The notes below the pieces were generated by a model. The model was not told the origin of the DNA. It did no database searches and was given only the letters and a program-made list of their open reading frames with translations. Shown here in pieces: positions 17,587-26,666 of a DNA stretch of 64,000 nucleotides (its first letter is position 1; every line of letters begins with the position of its first letter). Location of the stretch: assembly GCA_910585765.1 (NCBI GenBank), contig CAJUES010000006.1:37865-101864 (forward strand), given 5' to 3'. This stretch comes from an uncultured Lachnospiraceae bacterium (GTDB lineage Bacteria; Bacillota; Clostridia; Lachnospirales; Lachnospiraceae). Made by a program: the position numbers and the translations under genes.

Positions 17587-17719
17587 CCGGACTCTCCTGT
17601 CTGTGTCCCTCAATCAGCCACCTTCCTTTCTCGTGTTCTTCTGCCTGCTGTGATCGCAGACAGCATTGCTTCACTGTTCTGGCAACCTTGGACTTTTCTA
17701 TGATGCGCAGCATTTTCTT

Positions 17720-17756
17720 ATATGAACATTTAATCATATATTCATTTATTTGTCAA
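17720..17756 (-). promoter_or_regulatory. Promoter with CzrA/SmtB-type operator
   Basis: Minus strand TTGACA (17756-17751), 17-base spacer, TTAAAT (17733-17728). Across the spacer and -10 lies ATATGA-N8-TCATAT (17720-17739), nested with ATGAA-N14-TTCAT (17722-17745). AT-rich ATGAA/TTCAT palindromes are the usual ArsR/SmtB-family operator. The -35 overlaps the last codons of the dprA-like gene. Confidence 0.7.
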
Positions 17757-18466
17757 GTAATATATTTACCGTCCCCACAGACCGCAAAAGTCATCTGTCT
17801 GTACACGGTCTCCTTCTGTATATCGGCTATGAAATCGTTCAGGCTGCCTCTGTCGCGGATCACGCACACGCCGCTCTGCCCCTCGATCCATCGGTTGCCG
17901 GAGGCATACCGCACAAGCCGGCTGTCGATGCAGGCAAGGCGCCGCCCCTGCCTGATGGCATACCTTACCGTGTGCATCGTCCCGCTGTCACACTCCGCCT
18001 CGATCACGATCACCCCGTCGCTGATGCCGCTCTGCAGACGGTCCCGCTCCACATACTGGTATCTGCGCACCGGCGTCCCGGCAGGGTACTCGCTGAGCAG
18101 ACAGCCGCCGCCGGACAAAATCTTTTGCGCAAGGCGGACATTGGCGTGCGGCACGATCTGATCCACCCCGCAGGGCATGACCGCCACACAGGTGCCGCCA
18201 GCCGCCAGCGCACCGATCAGCGCATGGGTATCGCAGCCCAGAGCCAGCCCGTTCACCGCGTTGATCCCCATGCTGCCAAGCTCACAGCCGATCCGGTATG
18301 CAGCCTCGATCCCCCGGTCCGACACGCGCCTGCTGCCGATCACTGCGATGTTGTGCCTTTGATTGACCGCGCCGATCTCACCCCTGTAATACAGTTCCGG
18401 CGGCGGCTTTGTGATCGATGCCAGCCGTCCCGGGTAATCGCTGTCGAATACCGCTGTCCGCCTCAT
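17753..18466 (-). CDS. DprA/Smf-like single-domain protein
   Basis: 237 residues of the DprA Rossmann-type fold, which in full DprA binds single-stranded DNA and loads RecA. Visible blocks: IAVIGSRRVSDRG, GLALGCDTHA, LLSEYPAGTPVRRYQYVERD and SDGVIVIEAECDSGTMHT. It lacks the N-terminal SAM and C-terminal winged-helix extensions of the housekeeping protein, and topA is not next to it. The ATG at 18466 overlaps the Uma2 stop (ATGA), so the two are coupled. It could act in DNA uptake, phage defence or nucleotide binding; partner context favours a DNA-related role. Confidence 0.85.
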   Translation of the reverse strand: MRRTAVFDSDYPGRLASITKPPPELYYRGEIGAVNQRHNIAVIGSRRVSDRGIEAAYRIGCELGSMGINAVNGLALGCDTHALIGALAAGGTCVAVMPCGVDQIVPHANVRLAQKILSGGGCLLSEYPAGTPVRRYQYVERDRLQSGISDGVIVIEAECDSGTMHTVRYAIRQGRRLACIDSRLVRYASGNRWIEGQSGVCVIRDRGSLNDFIADIQKETVYRQMTFAVCGDGKYIT

Positions 18467-19251
18467 CGTTCCATATTCCCGCACCACTCCAGGATATGAT
18501 CCGTTCTGATCCGCAGCTTTCCCCCGTAGATATTGACGGGCACCGGTTCTGTCATATCGTGGATCTGTGCATAGATATCAGCCTCAAAGAAAAAGACAAC
18601 AAGCTGCCTTTTGTATGGATCGAGGATCCAGTACTCCCGCACGCCTGCGTTCTCGTATTTCATGAGCTTTTTGAAATAGTCCCTCCGCTTTGTCGACGGG
18701 GAGACCACCTCCAGCACAAAATCCGGCGCGCCGAACACCCTTCCCTTCAAGAGCTTCTCACCGTCGCAGAGTATCAGCACATCCGGCTGTACCATGGTTT
18801 TGTCGTCACGATCGAGCTGCACATCGATCGGCGATATACCTGCCTCGCACTTCCCGCCGTTGTCCATGATGTAGTTTGCGATCTGCCTGTAGATCTCCCC
18901 CGCAATCTTCTGGTGGTCAAACATCGGCGCTGCCACATCATAGATCACCCCGTCGATCAGTTCCACCCGGAGCTCCTCCGGCATGGCAAGATAATCCGCA
19001 ACCGTATATTCGCCCTGCTTTTTTTCCCGCGGACTGCCATACGAAAAGGCTGCGCTGTCGCTCAGCGCCATACCGCCGTCCCGGTCCTTCAGCACCTGCT
19101 CCAACGCCTGCAGCGTCGCGTACCGCGGATGTTCCGTATCCCCCGAAAAGATCTTCTGGACAGTCCCCAGCGGCACTCCCGACAGCTCCGAAAGCTGCGC
19201 ATAGCTGTAGCCCCTCTCCAGTTTTCTCTGTTTCATTTCCTCTATCGTCAT
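18463..19251 (-). CDS. HTH-Uma2 fusion protein (predicted nuclease)
   Basis: 262 residues. An N-terminal XRE-type helix-turn-helix (YSYAQLSELSGVPLGTVQKI, about 15-50) is joined to a Uma2 domain (about 85-262) of the PD-(D/E)xK restriction-endonuclease-like superfamily: ELIDGVIYDV, QPDVLILC, PDFVLEVVSPST and YENAGVREYWILDP give the acidic catalytic residues and Lys region. Uma2 proteins are often found in many copies in cyanobacteria and some Firmicutes, with poorly known function. GGAGGAG precedes the ATG. Translationally coupled to the dprA-like gene; the HTH suggests self-regulation. Confidence 0.85.
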   Translation of the reverse strand: MTIEEMKQRKLERGYSYAQLSELSGVPLGTVQKIFSGDTEHPRYATLQALEQVLKDRDGGMALSDSAAFSYGSPREKKQGEYTVADYLAMPEELRVELIDGVIYDVAAPMFDHQKIAGEIYRQIANYIMDNGGKCEAGISPIDVQLDRDDKTMVQPDVLILCDGEKLLKGRVFGAPDFVLEVVSPSTKRRDYFKKLMKYENAGVREYWILDPYKRQLVVFFFEADIYAQIHDMTEPVPVNIYGGKLRIRTDHILEWCGNMER

Positions 19252-19369
19252 ATCCGCTCCTCCTGATGTTTTCTACTCAAAAGAATACACCTGTTCTCAT
19301 CTTTTGTCAACCGTTTTCTTTCCGTTTTTCTGTTTTGTTTCCATTTTATCTCCGTCTGAAATCGAACAG

Positions 19370-19401
19370 AAAAAGACTCCCAGAAAACTGGAAGTCTTTT
19401 T
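19370..19401. terminator. Bidirectional terminator after the metallophosphatase gene
   Basis: AAAAAGACT (19370-19378) pairs with AGTCTTTTT (19393-19401), extended by CCAG/CTGG. It lies between the minus-strand metallophosphatase gene and the start region of the HTH-Uma2 gene. Confidence 0.8.
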
Positions 19402-19415
19402 AGATACCTACATGC

Positions 19416-20294
19416 CTACCATGCCGCGATCTGCATCGCCCCGGCTCCCTGCCTGCCATAGCGCGCGCTGCCCGCTGGCAGCAGGACTGTCCCCGTGATC
19501 TGTTCCCTTGCCACGTAGAGCGTGCTGTCCGCCCGGGCACTCATACTCCACTTGACCAGCGCCATGCGCCCCTGCTCGATCTCAATACATGTAATGCAGC
19601 GGGGGTGGACACAGCTGCCTGTATTATAATAGTAGGAAGGTTCTGCCGGCATCACCGGGCGGTGCGTGTGCCCTGTGATCAGGATGCGCCTGTTTTCGGA
19701 AGCCCACTGGTCCAGCCTCGTCTCGCATTTGTTTTTCACGCGGTAGTTCTTCGCCGCGCTCGTCGGATCCAGCACGCCCATATTTTCCAGAGGACTCCAC
19801 ACATAGCGCACCAGGAAACACGCCACACGCCAGAAAGTCGAGTTGAGCAGGCTCGCCTGGTGCCCGTGTGTCAGATACAGGGTGCGCTGCGGCATATTGG
19901 CAGGGCTCAGTATGATCCCCTCATAAAAGGGAAACGGAAGCTGCAGTGTCCTTTTTCTTTTGACCATATCATGGTTTCCATAGAGCAGATAAAGCCTGTT
20001 CTCCCGGTGCAGCCGCACGAAAATATCAAAGATGTCGTCATGGACCTCGACGATCGTTTTCATGCTGCGGTTTTCCCAGAGTTCGTCGCCGTCGCCAAGT
20101 TCAATGTAGGTAAACCCTCTCTGACAATAGTGCTTTAGCGCCGCCAGATACAAGTGCTGGTTTTTCAGGAAATTGTCCGAGGACGTCCCCACCCCTCTGT
20201 GACAGTCGCTCATCAGAACGTATCGGGAGCGATGCGTGAGCGGCAGGACCGGAGCATCCCGAAAAGCATGCTCCAGTCTCGAAGAGACACTCAT
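19416..20294 (-). CDS. Calcineurin-like metallophosphoesterase
   Basis: 292-residue dinuclear-metal phosphoesterase. All metal-ligand motifs are present: SDCHRG, GDGDELWEN, YGNHD, LTHGHQ and ITGHTHRP. The layout resembles LpxH-like and other UDP-diacylglucosamine or Ser/Thr phosphatase relatives, but the substrate cannot be told. No signal peptide or TM segment is seen. The ATG at 20294 follows GGAAGG and overlaps the DUF4474 stop by 4 bases, so it is coupled to that membrane protein. A terminator follows. Confidence 0.88.
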   Translation of the reverse strand: MSVSSRLEHAFRDAPVLPLTHRSRYVLMSDCHRGVGTSSDNFLKNQHLYLAALKHYCQRGFTYIELGDGDELWENRSMKTIVEVHDDIFDIFVRLHRENRLYLLYGNHDMVKRKRTLQLPFPFYEGIILSPANMPQRTLYLTHGHQASLLNSTFWRVACFLVRYVWSPLENMGVLDPTSAAKNYRVKNKCETRLDQWASENRRILITGHTHRPVMPAEPSYYYNTGSCVHPRCITCIEIEQGRMALVKWSMSARADSTLYVAREQITGTVLLPAGSARYGRQGAGAMQIAAW

Positions 20295-21226
20295 AGACGT
20301 CCCTTCCTGCAGCACCTCTTGTGGCAGCAGCGCCTGTTCTTATGACAGCGCCTGTGAAACCGGCGCATCCGGAGAAGCTTCCTGAAAGCCCCCGGCAGAA
20401 AATAATACAGGCACAAAACCCTGTCCTCTGTACACTGAAAAGGCCTCGTGACCCACAGATACAGCCGGCAGAAAATCTTGTTCTTCCACTGGGAAAACCG
20501 CCGCCAGAAACGTGTACACAGCTTATAATGCCTCTCTACCGCGCGGGCAAAGTTCACTGTCACGCAGAAGCCGTTCACCCTGAAATCCTGTTCCGTGTAC
20601 CCCGCAGCGCACAATCCATTGACAAACGCACACTGCATTCTCTTGTCTGTAAATCGGATCGTCGCTTTCATGATCAGCTCTGACGGCCACACAAAGCATC
20701 CTGTGAAAAAGGCGGTGAGCCACCAGTGTGTCTGCGAGACCTGCACGCAGCTGCCGTTTTCGCCGCAGAGCAGGAAGGAACATTTCAGCAGCTCCTCGTC
20801 AGACGCGGCTGTGAACATGGTCGTCTTATACTCCTTTTCGGGGACGATACCGTCCGCATGGTAGATACCGATCTCCGCCCCCGCGTTGATGCCGTACTGT
20901 CCTTTCCAGAACTCGATCAGCCATGTCCTGCCGTTGTAGTCAAAATATACCGGCAGGGAGTCAAAAACCATCTGGAAACGCGGCGCCATGTAGTCGTAGA
21001 ACCAGGTATACCCCGCCTCCCGCTGCCACGCATCCAGGGTGCTGGAGAAGAAACCGTACTTGTCATGATAACAATACCCGAACGGTCTGACGATCTCGTC
21101 TACCTTGCAGCATTTCTGGCACGGATCCATGCACTGGATCCTGCATACGATCCTCCGCTTTCGCCACCAGAAGAAGACACTGCAGAAAAGTGCCATGAGT
21201 AAAAAGATCACTAACAATAGATACAT
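20291..21226 (-). CDS. DUF4474 membrane protein with Cys/Arg-rich tail
   Basis: 311 residues. One N-terminal TM helix (YLLLVIFLLMALFCSVFFWW), then MDPCQKCCKVDEI, WQREAGYTWFYDYMAPRF and YFDYNGRTWLIEFWKGQYG, which match the DUF4474 family of Clostridia. The last ~30 residues are extremely rich in Arg, His and Cys (CHKNRRCCHKRCCRKGRL), which may bind metal or nucleic acid, or be disordered. Function unknown to me. Coupled to the metallophosphatase gene. The leader has an AGTCATATT/AATATGACT inverted repeat (21228-21236/21269-21277) that overlaps the weak ribosome site. Confidence 0.7.
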   Translation of the reverse strand: MYLLLVIFLLMALFCSVFFWWRKRRIVCRIQCMDPCQKCCKVDEIVRPFGYCYHDKYGFFSSTLDAWQREAGYTWFYDYMAPRFQMVFDSLPVYFDYNGRTWLIEFWKGQYGINAGAEIGIYHADGIVPEKEYKTTMFTAASDEELLKCSFLLCGENGSCVQVSQTHWWLTAFFTGCFVWPSELIMKATIRFTDKRMQCAFVNGLCAAGYTEQDFRVNGFCVTVNFARAVERHYKLCTRFWRRFSQWKNKIFCRLYLWVTRPFQCTEDRVLCLYYFLPGAFRKLLRMRRFHRRCHKNRRCCHKRCCRKGRL

Positions 21227-21311
21227 AAGTCATATTCCAATCTATCATTTTATTATAGTTTATGTCGAAATATGACTATTTGTGTAAAATTCCCCGGATA
21301 TAATTTTCAGA

Positions 21312-22742
21312 TCACAGCAATTCCTTCAAGATCTGATTGACTGACACAGGATCCGCCTTGCCCTTCATCGCCTTCATGGTCTGCCCCACGAGGAATCCGA
21401 TCGCCTTTTCCTTGCCGTTTCGGTAATCCTCCACGGACTGCGGGTTTGACGCGATCACCTCACCGATCGTCGCTCTGAGCGCACCCTCGTCGCTCACGGT
21501 CTTTAAACCCTTTTCCTCCACGTACTGCTCCGGATCGATATTCCCGTCAAACATCACCTCAAACACTTCCTTGGCAACAGTCAGGTTCACCGCCTTGCTG
21601 TCCACGAGCCGGATCAGCTTCGCGAGATTTTCCGGGGAGAAAAGGATCTCCTCCGGATCCATGTTCTTTTCCTTTAACAGCCTGAGTGTCTCGCCCATCA
21701 GCCAGTTTGACACCTTTTTGGGCTGACCGCAGATCGCAACAGTCTCCTCAAACAAATCTGCCATATGCTTCGAATCCGTAATGATGCCGATATCGTACTC
21801 CGGTATGTCAAACTCTTTTCTGTAGCGCTCCATCTTCTCCTTCCGAAACTCCGGCTGGCTGTCCCTGATCTGCTTTATCCACTCGTCACTGATGTAGACG
21901 GGCACAAGATCGGGATCCGGGAAATATCGGTAATCCTGCGCATCCTCCTTAGAGCGCATCGCGTAGGAGTACTCTTTTGCGTCGTCCCACCGCCTCGTCT
22001 CCTGCACAACCTGCTGCCCCGACTCCAGCAGGTCGATCTGCCGCTCGCTCTCACCCGCGATCGCGTGTGTGATCGCACGGAACGAGTTGAGGTTCTTCAT
22101 CTCCGTCCGCGTGCCAAATCCCTCTGCGCCCACTTCCCTGACCGAGAGATTCACGTCCGCGCGCATGGAACCCTCGTTCAATTTGCAGTCGGATGCGCCG
22201 AGATACTGTATGATCATGCGCAGCTTTTCGAGATAGGCGATGACCTCCTCCGCGCTGCGCATGTCCGGCTCCGACACGATCTCGATCAGGGGCACGCCGG
22301 AGCGGTTGTAATCCACCAGTGAACAGTCCTCCCACTCGTCGTGGATCAGCTTCCCGGCGTCCTCCTCCATGTGGATCTCATGGATCCCTATGGACTTTTT
22401 CCCCGCCGCAGTCTCGATCTCCACATGACCGTCCCTGCAGATCGGCAGGTAGAGCTGGCTGATCTGGTAATTCTGCGGGTTATCGGGATAAAAATAATTC
22501 TTCCTGTCAAACTTACAGCACTGTGTCACCGCACAGTTTGTGGCGAGTCCGACCGCCACCGCATAGTTCACGACCTGTCTGTTCAGCACAGGCAGCGAGC
22601 CCGGCATACCTGTACATACCGGGCAGGTGTGCGTGTTGGGCGCCCCGCCGAACGCGGTGGAGCAGCCGCAGAAGATCTTTGTCTTCGTCGCAAGTTCCAC
22701 ATGGACTTCCAGACCGATCACGGTCTCATATTGCTTTGCCAT
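21312..22742 (-). CDS. gatB: Asp-tRNA(Asn)/Glu-tRNA(Gln) amidotransferase subunit B
   Basis: 476 residues, usual length. GatB phosphorylates the tRNA-bound Asp or Glu and positions the tRNA. The N-terminal kinase-like domain shows YETVIGLEVHVELATKTKIF, the Zn-site region CGCSTAF with CPVC, and HMEEDAGKLIH; the C-terminal helical and tail domains (VEDYRNGKEKAIGFLVGQ) bind the tRNA. Last gene of aspS-gatC-gatA-gatB on the minus strand, 92 bases after gatA. Confidence 0.97.
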   Translation of the reverse strand: MAKQYETVIGLEVHVELATKTKIFCGCSTAFGGAPNTHTCPVCTGMPGSLPVLNRQVVNYAVAVGLATNCAVTQCCKFDRKNYFYPDNPQNYQISQLYLPICRDGHVEIETAAGKKSIGIHEIHMEEDAGKLIHDEWEDCSLVDYNRSGVPLIEIVSEPDMRSAEEVIAYLEKLRMIIQYLGASDCKLNEGSMRADVNLSVREVGAEGFGTRTEMKNLNSFRAITHAIAGESERQIDLLESGQQVVQETRRWDDAKEYSYAMRSKEDAQDYRYFPDPDLVPVYISDEWIKQIRDSQPEFRKEKMERYRKEFDIPEYDIGIITDSKHMADLFEETVAICGQPKKVSNWLMGETLRLLKEKNMDPEEILFSPENLAKLIRLVDSKAVNLTVAKEVFEVMFDGNIDPEQYVEEKGLKTVSDEGALRATIGEVIASNPQSVEDYRNGKEKAIGFLVGQTMKAMKGKADPVSVNQILKELL

Positions 22743-22770
22743 TGTTCCCTCTCCTTAACCTTTCATTGAA

Positions 22771-22804
22771 ATCGAGTATTGAGTATCGAGTATCGGGTAT
22801 CGCA
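22771..22804. repeat. 7-bp tandem repeat between gatA and gatB
   Basis: ATCGAGT in about four and a half imperfect copies (ATCGAGT, ATTGAGT, ATCGAGT, ATCGGGT, ATCG) in the gatA-gatB gap. Probably slippage DNA without function. Confidence 0.7.
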
Positions 22805-22834
22805 CAAGCCGCAATGTGCATACTTGTCGCGATC

Positions 22835-24274
22835 TCAGCCCTCTCTGTTCTGTTCATAGGTGTACGCCGCCTGTATCAGCTTCTTTTCCTGAAAACTGTC
22901 CGCGATCAGCTGCAGGCCGATCGGCAGCCCCCCGGAATCCGTTCCGCACGGAACCGAGATCCCTGGCAGCCCTGCCAGGTTCACGGATATCGTATAGATA
23001 TCCCCGAGATACATTTTCAGCGGATCCGACAGGCTCTCCCCAAGCTTCGGCGCAGTCGTGGGCGCCACTGGTCCGAGGATCAGGTCATACTTTGCAAAGG
23101 CGTCGTCAAATGCCTTTCTGATCATCGCCTTCACTTTCAGTGCCTTGAGGTAATAAGCGTCATAGTACCCGGAACTGAGCACGAACGAACCGAGCATGAT
23201 CCTGCGCTTCACCTCCGCGCCAAAGCCCTCGGAGCGCGTCTTTTTGTACATGTTGTGAAGCCCCTCGCACGCGTCAGTCCTATGCCCGTATTTGACTCCA
23301 TCAAAGCGCTCCAGATTCGAGCTTGCCTCCGCCGACGCGATCGTGTAATATGCCGGGATCGCGTACTCGACGAGGCTCAAGTCAAACATTTCGACGACAG
23401 CACCCTTTTTTTCAAGCACCTTCGCCGCCGCCAGCACCGCCTCCTTCACTTCCGCGTCAAGTCCCTCGCCAAGATAATCCCTCGGAATGCCGATCTTCAT
23501 ACCGCTGACATCATCGACCAGCGCCGATGTGAAGTCGGTGTCCTCCCGCCTGACCGATGTCGAGTCCTTCGAGTCGTGCGACGCGATCAGCTCGAGCACC
23601 GCGGCGCAGTCCGCCACGTTCTTTGTCAGAGGTCCGATCTGGTCGAGCGAGGAACCGTACGCGATCAGCCCATAGCGCGAGACCGTGCCGTATGTGGGTT
23701 TCAGACCGACCACGCCGCAGAACGATGCCGGCTGTCTGATCGAGCCGCCCGTGTCTGAACCGAGCGCGAAGAAACATTCGCCCGCCGCCACTGCCGCCGC
23801 GGAACCGCCCGACGAGCCGCCCGGCACATGCGCCGTGTTCCACGGATTCCTGGTCTCGCCGTACGCGGAAGTCTCCGTCGTGGAGCCCATCGCAAACTCG
23901 TCCATATTCGTCTTGCCGATGATCACTGCACCCGCCTTCTCGAGACTGACCACCGCCTCCGCCGAAAATGTCGGCACAAAATGCGCTAACATTTTCGAGG
24001 CGCAGGTGGTGAGCAGATCCTGTGTGCATATGTTGTCCTTGACCGCCACCGGAACGCCCGCGAGCAGCCCTGTCAGCTCCCCCTTTTCAATTTTTGCCTG
24101 CGCTTCCGCTGCCGCCCTCATCGCCTGCTCCCTGTCGATCGTCACGTAGGCATTGATGTCCTTCTCCCGCGCATCGATCCTTGCGAGCACCGCCTCCATG
24201 GCATCTGTCGCAGTGATCCTGCCCTCCCTGATCGCCGCGGAAAGCTCCACGGCGCTGTATTCTAAAATATCCAT
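22835..24274 (-). CDS. gatA: Asp-tRNA(Asn)/Glu-tRNA(Gln) amidotransferase subunit A
   Basis: 479-residue amidase-signature enzyme that releases ammonia from glutamine for GatB. The Ser-cisSer-Lys triad is visible: Lys in AVKDNICTQ, and the two serines in the GSSGGSAAAVAAG and GSDTGGSIRQPASFCG segments. GGAGACTGTGT precedes the ATG. Cytoplasmic; forms the GatCAB heterotrimer with the neighbours. Confidence 0.97.
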   Translation of the reverse strand: MDILEYSAVELSAAIREGRITATDAMEAVLARIDAREKDINAYVTIDREQAMRAAAEAQAKIEKGELTGLLAGVPVAVKDNICTQDLLTTCASKMLAHFVPTFSAEAVVSLEKAGAVIIGKTNMDEFAMGSTTETSAYGETRNPWNTAHVPGGSSGGSAAAVAAGECFFALGSDTGGSIRQPASFCGVVGLKPTYGTVSRYGLIAYGSSLDQIGPLTKNVADCAAVLELIASHDSKDSTSVRREDTDFTSALVDDVSGMKIGIPRDYLGEGLDAEVKEAVLAAAKVLEKKGAVVEMFDLSLVEYAIPAYYTIASAEASSNLERFDGVKYGHRTDACEGLHNMYKKTRSEGFGAEVKRRIMLGSFVLSSGYYDAYYLKALKVKAMIRKAFDDAFAKYDLILGPVAPTTAPKLGESLSDPLKMYLGDIYTISVNLAGLPGISVPCGTDSGGLPIGLQLIADSFQEKKLIQAAYTYEQNREG

Positions 24275-24377
24275 ACACAGTCTCCAATCCGAAAAACCGC
24301 CGCCGCAGTTCTTCTAAACACCAGTTAACTTCATCACACAAATATGGTTTCGCGCAGATCGCTGCCATCTGTTTCCT

Positions 24378-24671
24378 TCATTCAAAAGTTTTCGGCACCA
24401 TGAACATATTGTCCTTCACGCCGGGCGCATTTCTCAGCGTTTTCTCACTCTCATCACCGTTTGTCACCACATCCTCGCGGAACACGTTCTGCACCGGAAA
24501 TACATGTGACATCGGCTCGATGCCTGTCGTGTCAAGCTCCGCCAGCTTGTCGATATAGTCGAGCATCTTTCCCATGTCCTTCTTTGCCTGTTCCCGCTCC
24601 TCGTCCGAAAGCTCCAGCTTGGCGAGGATCCCTACATACTCGATCGTCTCATCCGTAATCTTATCTGCCAT
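24378..24671 (-). CDS. gatC: Asp-tRNA(Asn)/Glu-tRNA(Gln) amidotransferase subunit C
   Basis: 97 residues, normal length for the small belt-like subunit that holds GatA and GatB together. Typical start (ADKITDETIEYVGILAKLEL) and TTGIEPMSHVFP segment. CAGGAGG precedes the ATG. Lies 78 bases after aspS and 103 before gatA. Confidence 0.94.
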   Translation of the reverse strand: MADKITDETIEYVGILAKLELSDEEREQAKKDMGKMLDYIDKLAELDTTGIEPMSHVFPVQNVFREDVVTNGDESEKTLRNAPGVKDNMFMVPKTFE

Positions 24672-24684
24672 ATTGTCCTCCTGG

Positions 24685-24726
24685 TTTTATATTCCATGTT
24701 TTATATTCCATGTTTTATATTCCATA
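24685..24726. repeat. 14-bp tandem repeat between aspS and gatC
   Basis: TTTTATATTCCATG occurs twice exactly and a third time with one change at the last base (24685-24698, 24699-24712, 24713-24726). Confidence 0.85.
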
Positions 24727-24749
24727 TAGAACGCCTGCCCCTGGCGTTT

Positions 24750-26486
24750 TCAATCCCTAATCTTGATGTGCACTTCCCGAAGCTGCTGCTCCGTGACGTC
24801 GTTCGGGGCACTGCACATCAGATCCTGCGCGGAACTGCTCATCGGGAACGCGATGACTTCCCTGATGTTCTCCTCGTTTTTGAGCAGCATGAGCATTCTG
24901 TCAATGCCGGGCGCCATGCCTGCATGGGGCGGTGCGCCAAACTGAAATGCCTGATAGAGCGCACCGAACTTTGACTTTAGCGTCTCCTCGTCGTAACCCG
25001 CGATCGCAAATGCCCTCACCATGATATCCATGTCATGGTTTCTGACCGCGCCGCTCGACAGTTCCACGCCATTGCAGACGATATCATACTGGTATGCCAG
25101 GATATCCAGCGGGTCTTCACGGTCAAGCGCCTCCAGACCACCCTGCGGCATGGAAAACGGATTGTGTGTGAAACCGATCTGCCTCGTCACGGGATCCAGC
25201 TCGTACATCGGAAAATCGTTGATATAGCAAAAGCGGTATGCATGCTTCTCGCACAGATCCAGCCTGTCGCCAAGTTCGATGCGAAGCTGCCCTGCATAAT
25301 AGTTTGCCCGATCCTCCCTGTCCGCGATAAAGAAGATCGTATCGCCGGCCTCAAGCCCTGCCATCGCGGCGAGCTCTGACTTCATCCCGTCCGGAATGAA
25401 CTTGTCGATCGGTCCCTTGTAGGTCATATCGGCCGCCACTTCCAGGTAGCCAAGTCCCCCCATTCCCATACCGGTCGCAAAACCCAAAAGCCTCTCGTGA
25501 AAGCCCTTCGACATCTCAGCATGCACCCGGATCGCCCGCACTGTCCTGCCGATAAAAGGCTTGAACGAACATTGCTGGAAAAAGTCCGTCACATCTATGA
25601 TGCGCAGCGGATTCCTCAGATCCGGCTTATCCGTGCCAAACTCGAGCATTGCCTGCCGGTAGCTGATGACCGGATACGGCGCCTGTGTCACCGCATAGCC
25701 CTCGGGCGCAAACTTCTCAAATGTGGCGGACAAGACTTCCTCCCCCGCTCTGAACACGTCCTCCTGCGTGGCAAAACTCATCTCAAAATCAAGCTGGTAA
25801 AACTCTCCCGGCGAGCGGTCCGCGCGCGCGTCCTCATCGCGGAAACACGGTGCGATCTGGAAATATTTGTCAAACCCGGACGCCATCAGGAGCTGCTTAT
25901 ACTGCTGCGGCGCCTGCGGGAGCGCATAAAATTTTCCCTTATATTTTCTGGACGGGACAATATAGTCGCGCGCACCCTCCGGCGACGACGCGCACAGGAT
26001 CGGCGTCTGGATCTCCAGAAATCCCATCTCTGTCATCTTCTGCCGCAAAAAACCGATCACCTGCGAGCGGAAGACGATATTGTCCTTCACCTTTGCATTC
26101 CTCAGATCCAGATAGCGGTATTTTAAGCGGACGTCCTCCCGCGTCTCCTTCGATGTCATGATCTCAAACGGGAGCTGGCGGTACACTTTCCCGAGCACTG
26201 TCACCTTTCCTGCCTCCAACTCGATCGTCCCGGTCGGGATCCTCGGATTGTAGGTGTCCTCGTCCCTTTTCTCAACTATGCCTTCGACGGAAAGGCACAT
26301 CTCGCGCACAATGCCGTCCAGAAGCGTCGTGTCCCGCATGACCACCTGCAGGACACCGTACATATCCCGCAGGTCGACGAAGGACACCCCGCCGTGGTCG
26401 CGGATATTCTCCACCCAGCCCGCCACCTGCAGCGTCTGTCCAATATGCTGCTCACTGATCTCTTTCAACGTAATGTCTCTGTACAT
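24750..26486 (-). CDS. aspS: Aspartate-tRNA ligase (likely non-discriminating)
   Basis: Bacterial-type class IIb AspRS, 578 residues from the ATG at 26486, which has AGGGAGG before it; an upstream in-frame start lacks one. N-terminal OB fold, motif 2 (FRDEDARADRSPGEFYQLDF), the bacterial GAD insertion and motif 3 (GMAPGIDRMLMLL). Residue 31 is His followed by Gly-Gly (IRDHGGVSF). From what I recall of Pseudomonas AspRS, His31 accompanies the non-discriminating form that also charges tRNA(Asn), whereas Leu is found in strict enzymes. This fits co-transcription with gatCAB, giving Asn-tRNA by transamidation. Controlled by the T-box leader upstream. Confidence 0.95.
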   Translation of the reverse strand: MYRDITLKEISEQHIGQTLQVAGWVENIRDHGGVSFVDLRDMYGVLQVVMRDTTLLDGIVREMCLSVEGIVEKRDEDTYNPRIPTGTIELEAGKVTVLGKVYRQLPFEIMTSKETREDVRLKYRYLDLRNAKVKDNIVFRSQVIGFLRQKMTEMGFLEIQTPILCASSPEGARDYIVPSRKYKGKFYALPQAPQQYKQLLMASGFDKYFQIAPCFRDEDARADRSPGEFYQLDFEMSFATQEDVFRAGEEVLSATFEKFAPEGYAVTQAPYPVISYRQAMLEFGTDKPDLRNPLRIIDVTDFFQQCSFKPFIGRTVRAIRVHAEMSKGFHERLLGFATGMGMGGLGYLEVAADMTYKGPIDKFIPDGMKSELAAMAGLEAGDTIFFIADREDRANYYAGQLRIELGDRLDLCEKHAYRFCYINDFPMYELDPVTRQIGFTHNPFSMPQGGLEALDREDPLDILAYQYDIVCNGVELSSGAVRNHDMDIMVRAFAIAGYDEETLKSKFGALYQAFQFGAPPHAGMAPGIDRMLMLLKNEENIREVIAFPMSSSAQDLMCSAPNDVTEQQLREVHIKIRD

Positions 26487-26633
26487 TTCAAACCCTCCCT
26501 TTAGGTTCACAGCCCCTCGCACTTCAAGCGCAAAAGGACTCCGAAAACCTATGGTTGCGCATCCCTCCAGATGTTGTATTCTAATATATTATGACAATCT
26601 AATACACACATTGGCAGATGCTGTTATAAGTGA

Positions 26634-26666
26634 CAAAAATCCCGGAATACAAACTGTATTCCGGGA
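26634..26666 (-). terminator. T-box regulatory terminator
   Basis: Minus strand TCCCGGAATACA-gtt-TGTATTCCGGGA, a perfect 12-bp stem followed by TTTTTG. It lies about 150 bases before the aspS start and is the off state of the T-box. Confidence 0.9.
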
